Assembly: GCA_964437215.1 (NCBI GenBank)
Contig: CAYTFZ010000010.1
Span: 1 to 48,348, forward strand
DNA from: JAAYAN01 sp964437215
Lineage (GTDB): Bacteria; Bacteroidota; Ignavibacteria; Ignavibacteriales; Melioribacteraceae
Reading direction: 5' to 3'
Length of the DNA: 48,348 nt
Part shown: in pieces, positions 45,043 to 48,348 of the stretch
Numbering within the stretch: position 1 is the stretch's first letter
Layout: every line of letters begins with the position of its first letter
Position numbers and translations under genes: made by a program
Notes under the pieces: generated by a model
What the model was told of the DNA's origin: nothing
Seen by the model: the letters and a program-made list of their open reading frames with translations, nothing else
Databases searched by the model: none

Positions 45043-46203
45043 TTATACCTGTGTACATTTCTGATTTAATTTTCTGAATGACCGCAATCCCATCCCTTTT
45101 TCTTTGTTAAAATATCTTGATATATGTTCAATGTCTGTAAAATTAAATATCTGGGTAATTTCCGAAATTGTAAGATTTGTTTCGATTAACAATTTTGAAA
45201 TGGATTCTACTCTTACGCGCCTTATTTCATCGGATATTGTTCTGCGAATTGTTTTTTTAAAATGCAGCTCTAGACTCCTGCGGCTAAGTTTTGTACACGC
45301 CACAACATCATCTACTGTTATCTTGCTTTTTTGATTGTTTCTGATAAATCTTAATGCTTTTTTCAAATCTTCATTATTAATTGCTAATAAATCGGTTGAT
45401 TGTCTTTGAACAACATGAGTTCCTGTAACAACTATTTTCTGTCCGTTTATTTTTTCACCGTTCATCAGTTTATCTAATAAGGAGGCGGCAGAAAATCCGG
45501 CGCTCTCGGTATTAAGCGCAATACTTGTTAACGGAGGATCGCTAAGCTCGCAGACGATTGAATCGTTATCTACGCCGATTACTGCAATTTCTTCGGGAAT
45601 CTTAATCCCTAAAACTTTACATGCTTCCAAAATATGCAAGGCCCTGTCGTCATTACAAGCCATTATTCCTGCGGGTTTCGGCAAATTATTAAGCCATTCC
45701 TGAAGCGCCGAAAATTCATTGTACCACAGATCCGGATTTTTAATTGCTGTAGTATTAAATGCCGAAACATTATATCCAGCATTTGAAATAAATTGGGAAA
45801 ATGCTTTTTCGCGATCGCCTGACCAGCCGAAATCACTGAATCCGCAAAAAGCAAAGTTTTTTAATCCTTTGCTTAAAAGGTGTTCGCCAGCCAGTTTTGA
45901 TATGATATTTGAATCAGTTACAACGGTCGGTACATACTCATCAAGTTCTTTTTCGTGATGAACAAATATCATCGGCACTTTTATTTTCGACAGGTCTTGT
46001 ATATCCATTGAGTCGCGCAAAATTATACCATCAACATCTTGATGTATTTTTATGGCATCAGGATGTTTAATTCCGCTGGCTTCCCAATAAAATGTCCACC
46101 CACCTACATTTCGGGAATACCTTACTATTCCATATAATAATTCCCGCCCAAATGTTCTTGACGATTCTATTAACAGCAAAACTTTTTTATAATTTGAAGT
46201 CAT
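45043..46203 (-). CDS. XylR-type regulator: sugar-binding domain plus AraC HTH
   Basis: A 386-residue DNA-binding regulator resembling E. coli XylR. Residues 1-270 form a LacI/periplasmic-binding-like sensor (KKVLLLIESSRTFGRELLYGI, GIMACNDDRALHILEACKVLG, VIGVDNDSIVCELSDPPLTSI). The C-terminal ~100 residues are an AraC-type double helix-turn-helix (VDDVVACTKLSRRSLELHFKK, ISEITQIFNFTDIEHISRYF). Proteins of this type activate pentose genes when bound to sugar, usually xylose. Location before galM, the symporter and araBDA suggests it senses arabinose, xylose or a related sugar. Confidence 0.93.
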   Translation of the reverse strand: MTSNYKKVLLLIESSRTFGRELLYGIVRYSRNVGGWTFYWEASGIKHPDAIKIHQDVDGIILRDSMDIQDLSKIKVPMIFVHHEKELDEYVPTVVTDSNIISKLAGEHLLSKGLKNFAFCGFSDFGWSGDREKAFSQFISNAGYNVSAFNTTAIKNPDLWYNEFSALQEWLNNLPKPAGIMACNDDRALHILEACKVLGIKIPEEIAVIGVDNDSIVCELSDPPLTSIALNTESAGFSAASLLDKLMNGEKINGQKIVVTGTHVVQRQSTDLLAINNEDLKKALRFIRNNQKSKITVDDVVACTKLSRRSLELHFKKTIRRTISDEIRRVRVESISKLLIETNLTISEITQIFNFTDIEHISRYFNKEKGMGLRSFRKLNQKCTQV

Positions 46204-46223
46204 AGTTTATATCTGATATAAAT

Positions 46224-47252
46224 TTATTTAGAATTAAAATTTATGCAAGTCCCTCGTAATATTAAATTTGTATCTATCTCTATTTTTTTCGGAACGTAGT
46301 TTTCGCGGTTGTTCATATTATCTATGAGAAGTTGAACAGCATTTTTGGCAATTTGACTAACTGGCTGATTTATACAGCTGAGCGGAGGTGAAAGAAATTC
46401 CTGGACTTTAGTATTTCCGAAACAAATTACATCAATATCTTCCGGAATTTTTAATCCGAGTTCGCGGGCAGCCATATAAACACCCAGGGCAACAGGATAT
46501 GTTACAGCAAAAATTAAATCGGGCAGACGTTTTGCTTTATAAAGTTCCATAAAAGTATCGTACCCGTGTTTTTCACCAAATCCGCCGCGCGAAACCCAAT
46601 AAGGCATAACAGGCACGTTATTATCTTTCATAGCCTGTTCGAAACCTCTGAATCTTTCCTGACCGATGTTGATATCCGAATAGCCGGCAAAGTGTGCAAT
46701 TTTTTTATATCCTAAATTAATAGCGTGGGTAATTGCTTTATATGCACCCCCGAAATTATCCGCTTCAACAATATTTATGTTATCCAAAGGCGGAATTCTG
46801 TCGATAAAAACGACTGGAATTCCCCGTTGCATGAGAGTTTTAAAGACCGAAAAATCCTTAGTTTCCTGAGTGATAGAAATTATTAAACCGTCAACCTGCA
46901 TCGAAAGCAGTGTTTGGATATTCTTTTTTTCCTTTTCGGCATTTTCCTGCGATACAGTAAGAATGACTTCATATTTTTTTTCGTTTGCATAATCGTAAAT
47001 GCATTCAGTAATATCTCCGAAAAAGAAATGTGCTACTTTAGGAACTACAACTCCAATCATATGGGATTTTTTTGATGAAAGATTACGAGCCAGATAATTA
47101 GGGGTATAACCCATTTCCTTTGCAACTGATTTTATTGTTGCTGTCATCTGCTTCGAAATATCGGAATGATTTCGCAATGCTTTAGATACTGTAACTACAG
47201 AAACATTTAGTTTTTCAGCGATATTTTTCAATTTTACCGGTTTATTTTGCAT
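46224..47252 (-). CDS. LacI family transcriptional regulator
   Basis: A 342-residue regulator with an N-terminal LacI helix-turn-helix (VKLKNIAEKLNVSVVTVSKAL) and a hinge helix region, followed by a periplasmic-binding-like effector domain with GVVVPKVAHFFFGDITE, FIDRIPPLDNINIVEADNF and the C-terminal LSCINQPVSQIAKNAV. Such proteins usually repress sugar genes until an inducer binds. It starts two bases after the kduD stop and is 20 bases before the XylR-like regulator, so control of kduI-kduD is the most likely job, possibly by autoregulation. Confidence 0.94.
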   Translation of the reverse strand: MQNKPVKLKNIAEKLNVSVVTVSKALRNHSDISKQMTATIKSVAKEMGYTPNYLARNLSSKKSHMIGVVVPKVAHFFFGDITECIYDYANEKKYEVILTVSQENAEKEKKNIQTLLSMQVDGLIISITQETKDFSVFKTLMQRGIPVVFIDRIPPLDNINIVEADNFGGAYKAITHAINLGYKKIAHFAGYSDINIGQERFRGFEQAMKDNNVPVMPYWVSRGGFGEKHGYDTFMELYKAKRLPDLIFAVTYPVALGVYMAARELGLKIPEDIDVICFGNTKVQEFLSPPLSCINQPVSQIAKNAVQLLIDNMNNRENYVPKKIEIDTNLILRGTCINFNSK

Positions 47253-47254
47253 TA

Positions 47255-48016
47255 TTATCTTCCCATCCAGCCGCCATCAACTGTAATGACGGTACCGTTT
47301 ACATAATCAGATGCTTCCGAGCAAAGATAAAGTGCTGCGCCCGCCAAGTCTTCTGGCTTTCCCCATCTTCCGGCTGGAATTCTTTCAAGAATTGCACTAT
47401 TCCTTGCACTATCTTCACGAAGCGCTTTTGTATTATCAGTTTCTATATAACCAGGTGCAATTGCATTAATATTAACTCCTTTTCCAGCCCATTCGTTTGA
47501 AAATGCCATTACAATCTGTTTTATGCCTCCTTTTGCAGCGGCATAAGCAGGAATTGTAATTCCGCCTTGAAATGATAAAAGCGAAGCTGTGAATACAATT
47601 TTTCCGCTTCCCCTTTCAATCATATCTTTTCCGAATTCGCGGGTAAGAATAAACTGAGAATTGAGGTTTACTTCAATTACTTTATCCCAGTATTCATCGG
47701 GATATTCTGCTGCAGGTTTACGCAAAATTGTTCCGGCATTATTAATAAGAATATCGATAACAGGAAACGCACTTTTCACTTTCGCAATAAATTCATATAA
47801 ACTTTTCCTGTCCGAAAAATCGCAGGCATATCCGGTAAACTTCTTTCCGAGCGATAAAATATATTTTTCTGTTTCAGTAAAATTTCCGCTGGCGGAAACT
47901 CCGATAATGTCCGCTCCGGCTTCGGCTAAAGCATAAGCCATTGCCTGTCCTATTCCCCTGCTGCAGCCGGTTATCAATGCAGTTTTTCCTGTAAGATTAA
48001 ATTTATCCAGAATCAT
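47255..48016 (-). CDS. kduD: 2-dehydro-3-deoxy-D-gluconate 5-dehydrogenase (SDR)
   Basis: A 253-residue classical short-chain dehydrogenase. It reduces 2,5-diketo-3-deoxygluconate to 2-keto-3-deoxygluconate in uronate degradation. The dinucleotide motif is TGCSRGIGQAMAYALAEAGAD, NNAG is ILINNAGTIL, and the catalytic residues are in FTASLLSFQGGITIPAYAAAKGG (Ser, Tyr, Lys). The C-terminal GRWGKPEDLAGAALYLCSEASDYVNG resembles KduD. It lies 11 bases after the kduI stop, and that partner supports the assignment over other SDRs. Confidence 0.93.
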   Translation of the reverse strand: MILDKFNLTGKTALITGCSRGIGQAMAYALAEAGADIIGVSASGNFTETEKYILSLGKKFTGYACDFSDRKSLYEFIAKVKSAFPVIDILINNAGTILRKPAAEYPDEYWDKVIEVNLNSQFILTREFGKDMIERGSGKIVFTASLLSFQGGITIPAYAAAKGGIKQIVMAFSNEWAGKGVNINAIAPGYIETDNTKALREDSARNSAILERIPAGRWGKPEDLAGAALYLCSEASDYVNGTVITVDGGWMGR

Positions 48017-48027
48017 TTTAATATCCT

Positions 48028-48348
48028 CTATTTTAATTCACTCATTTTTATAGGATCCATATCATCAAAAACCTGGTTTTCGCCGCCCATCGCCCAGATA
48101 AATGAATAATTTTTTGTAGCGCATCCGGCGTGCATCGACCAGCTTGGCGAAAGTATTGCTTGTCTGTCGCGGACAACAATATGCCTTGTTTCCCCGGCAG
48201 AACCGCAAATATGAAATACGACAGAATCGCCCGTGAGATTAAAATACATATATACTTCCGAACGCCTGACGTGAGTGTGTCCCGGCATAGTATTCCAAAC
48301 GCTTCCTTCATCAAGTTCGGTTAAACCCATTACAAGCTGGCAGGTTTG
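48028..48348 (-). CDS. kduI: 5-dehydro-4-deoxy-D-glucuronate isomerase, C-terminal part
   Basis: KduI isomerises 5-keto-4-deoxyuronate from pectin or other unsaturated uronates to 2,5-diketo-3-deoxygluconate, the KduD substrate. Only the last ~106 residues are in the window; the frame is open to the edge (QTCQLVMGLTELDEGS). The cupin metal motif MPGHTHVRRSEVYMYF holds the HxH and Glu ligands, and the further part SWSMHAGCATKNYSFIWAMGGEN is typical KduI. It continues beyond base 48348, about 170 residues missing. It is the first visible gene of the kduI-kduD-LacI run. Confidence 0.94.
   Translation of the reverse strand, partial: QTCQLVMGLTELDEGSVWNTMPGHTHVRRSEVYMYFNLTGDSVVFHICGSAGETRHIVVRDRQAILSPSWSMHAGCATKNYSFIWAMGGENQVFDDMDPIKMSELK

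Noticed and set aside
1..48348. CRISPR arrays, insertion sequences, prophage or defence islands
   Set aside because: No regular spaced repeats, transposase, integrase or phage genes are visible; nearly all space is occupied by ordinary metabolic and envelope genes.

Overview
The window is an AT-rich bacterial chromosome segment from a draft or metagenome assembly, with two 100-N gaps. It most resembles the Ignavibacteria/Chlorobi side of the Bacteroidota-FCB group. The evidence is a giant propeller-type hybrid histidine kinase, paired LptF/LptG permeases, an efp-accB-accC block, a tmRNA tag ending YALAA, many lipoproteins, and frequent TTG/GTG starts. This assignment is an inference from gene style, not a phylogeny. 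No phage, insertion sequence or CRISPR array is visible.

Layout. 1-2858 (+): the end of a von Willebrand A membrane protein, bacteriohemerythrin and a ComF-like phosphoribosyltransferase. 3009-7007 (-): argS-rsfS-LytR_C, then a terminator, a small envelope protein, panD and a RidA protein. 7108-7869 (+): mazG. 7874-9902 (-): phoH, a LysM protein and a coiled-coil lipoprotein. 10003-18913 (-): a long housekeeping run, read in transcription order as dapF, a small alpha/beta protein, a PHP hydrolase, a TPR membrane protein, efp, accB, accC, gcvH, guaA, a TPR protein and radC. 18987-24565 (-): two overlapping hybrid sensor kinases. 25086-25438 (-): tmRNA, directly abutting a cobalamin adenosyltransferase, a YgfZ-like protein, a lipoprotein and an M20 peptidase (to 29287). 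29441-33536 (+): LptF/LptG, a rhomboid protease and a superoxide reductase. 33987-36238: a lipoprotein carboxylesterase (-) and a secreted DUF3237 protein (+).

36375-48348 (-) is a sugar-catabolism region. In transcription order it contains kduI (cut by the window edge), kduD, a LacI regulator, a XylR-like sugar-sensing AraC regulator, a lipoprotein aldose 1-epimerase, a sodium/sugar symporter, a strong terminator, araB, araD, araA (with a real assembly gap), a second terminator, a YqaB-like sugar phosphatase and manA. Together these suggest growth on plant cell-wall sugars: L-arabinose goes to xylulose 5-phosphate, and pectin-derived keto-uronates go through KduI/KduD.

Most notable points: an exact 55-bp duplication around the first gap that looks like an unmerged assembly overlap; a cobalamin adenosyltransferase stop codon lying inside the tmRNA 5' end; a phoH gene whose best ribosome-binding site precedes an ACG codon; a YgfZ protein lacking the family's key cysteine; and a two-kinase cassette without any visible DNA-binding output.
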